NCBI GenBank assembly: GCA_964592125.1
Contig: CAZQBV010000113.1
Location: 1-6,897, forward strand
DNA: 6,897 nucleotides
Direction of reading: 5' to 3'
Source: UBA5399 sp964592125
GTDB taxonomy: Bacteria > Bacillota > Clostridia > Christensenellales > Christensenellaceae
Both the position numbers and the translations under genes were made by a program. The notes beneath the pieces were generated by a model, which saw nothing but the letters and a program-made list of their open reading frames with translations, did no database searches and was not told the origin of the DNA. Positions 6,831 through 6,897 of the stretch are shown in pieces (position 1 is the first letter of the stretch; the number at the start of each line of letters is the position of its first letter).

Positions 6831-6857
6831 ATGATAATACTATCACAATAATATCAT
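6831..6857. promoter_or_regulatory. TGATA/TATCA operator-like repeats over the promoter
   Basis: ATGATA (6831-6836) is inverted against TATCA (6841-6845, 4-base spacer) and again against TATCAT (6852-6857). The two TATCA copies are 11 bases apart, about one helical turn. They overlap the -10 box and the predicted start point, as a repressor site would. No regulator gene is present in the window. Confidence 0.35.
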
Positions 6858-6881
6858 AACTGAACAATTGTGGTTTTGCAA
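6853..6881 (-). promoter_or_regulatory. Predicted sigma-A-type promoter of the hsdMSR operon
   Basis: The minus strand has TTGCAA (6876-6881, 4 of 6 to the -35 consensus), a 17-base spacer, and TATGAT (6853-6858, 5 of 6 to the -10 consensus). Transcription would start near 6846, giving a leader of about 150-170 bases before hsdM. No comparably good promoter is seen nearer to hsdM, though a TATACT box at 6764-6769 lacks a -35 partner. Confidence 0.6.
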
Positions 6882-6897
6882 CAGAGCAAGAACGCTT

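Noticed and set aside
1..6897. CRISPR array, tRNA or rRNA gene, insertion sequence, or accessory defence gene inside the operon
   Set aside because: No regularly spaced repeats, no tRNA-like folds and no transposase motifs were seen. The coding space is filled by hsdM, hsdS and hsdR with gaps of 0 and 15 bases.

Overview
The window holds one complete type I restriction-modification operon on the minus strand, read hsdM, then hsdS, then hsdR (right to left in these coordinates). There is little else: about 200 bases of leader and promoter DNA on the right and 86 bases of downstream DNA on the left. Moderate GC (about 45-55% in lines counted by hand in hsdR and hsdM), strong AAAGGAG/GGAGG-type ribosome binding sites and the protein sequences fit a low-to-moderate GC Bacillota, probably a clostridial lineage. 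That is an impression from style, not a proven assignment.

Layout. At 6853-6881 there is a good sigma-A-type promoter (TTGCAA, 17 bases, TATGAT), with inverted and direct TGATA/TATCA repeats over its -10 and predicted start point. A leader of about 150-170 bases follows, with two hairpins and two possible tiny ORFs. hsdM (4100-6676, or to 6700 from an upstream ATG) encodes an N6-adenine methyltransferase of the long subfamily, with a roughly 360-residue C-terminal extension. hsdS begins directly after the hsdM stop (TAG then ATG, same frame). It is interrupted by a 100-N assembly gap (3919-4018) that removes the first target recognition domain. hsdR (87-3170) follows after 15 bases with a strong RBS and encodes a full-length 1027-residue nuclease/translocase. 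A perfect 12-bp inverted repeat lies 48 bases past its stop codon.

How the genes work together. HsdS reads a bipartite DNA target through two target recognition domains (TRDs). Two HsdM subunits bind it and methylate adenine in the target. HsdR joins to form the restriction complex, which translocates unmethylated DNA using ATP and cuts at a distance.

Honest appraisal. The operon is an orthodox type I system, and I see no unknown defence system in it. The best signal is in hsdS. The gap sits exactly between intragenic repeats that recur in the second half of the gene, and the surviving TRD2 is clearly AT-richer (36% GC by hand count) than its surroundings. Both point to a specificity gene that exchanges modules and may exist in several alleles. 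The leader of hsdM is also more structured than expected.
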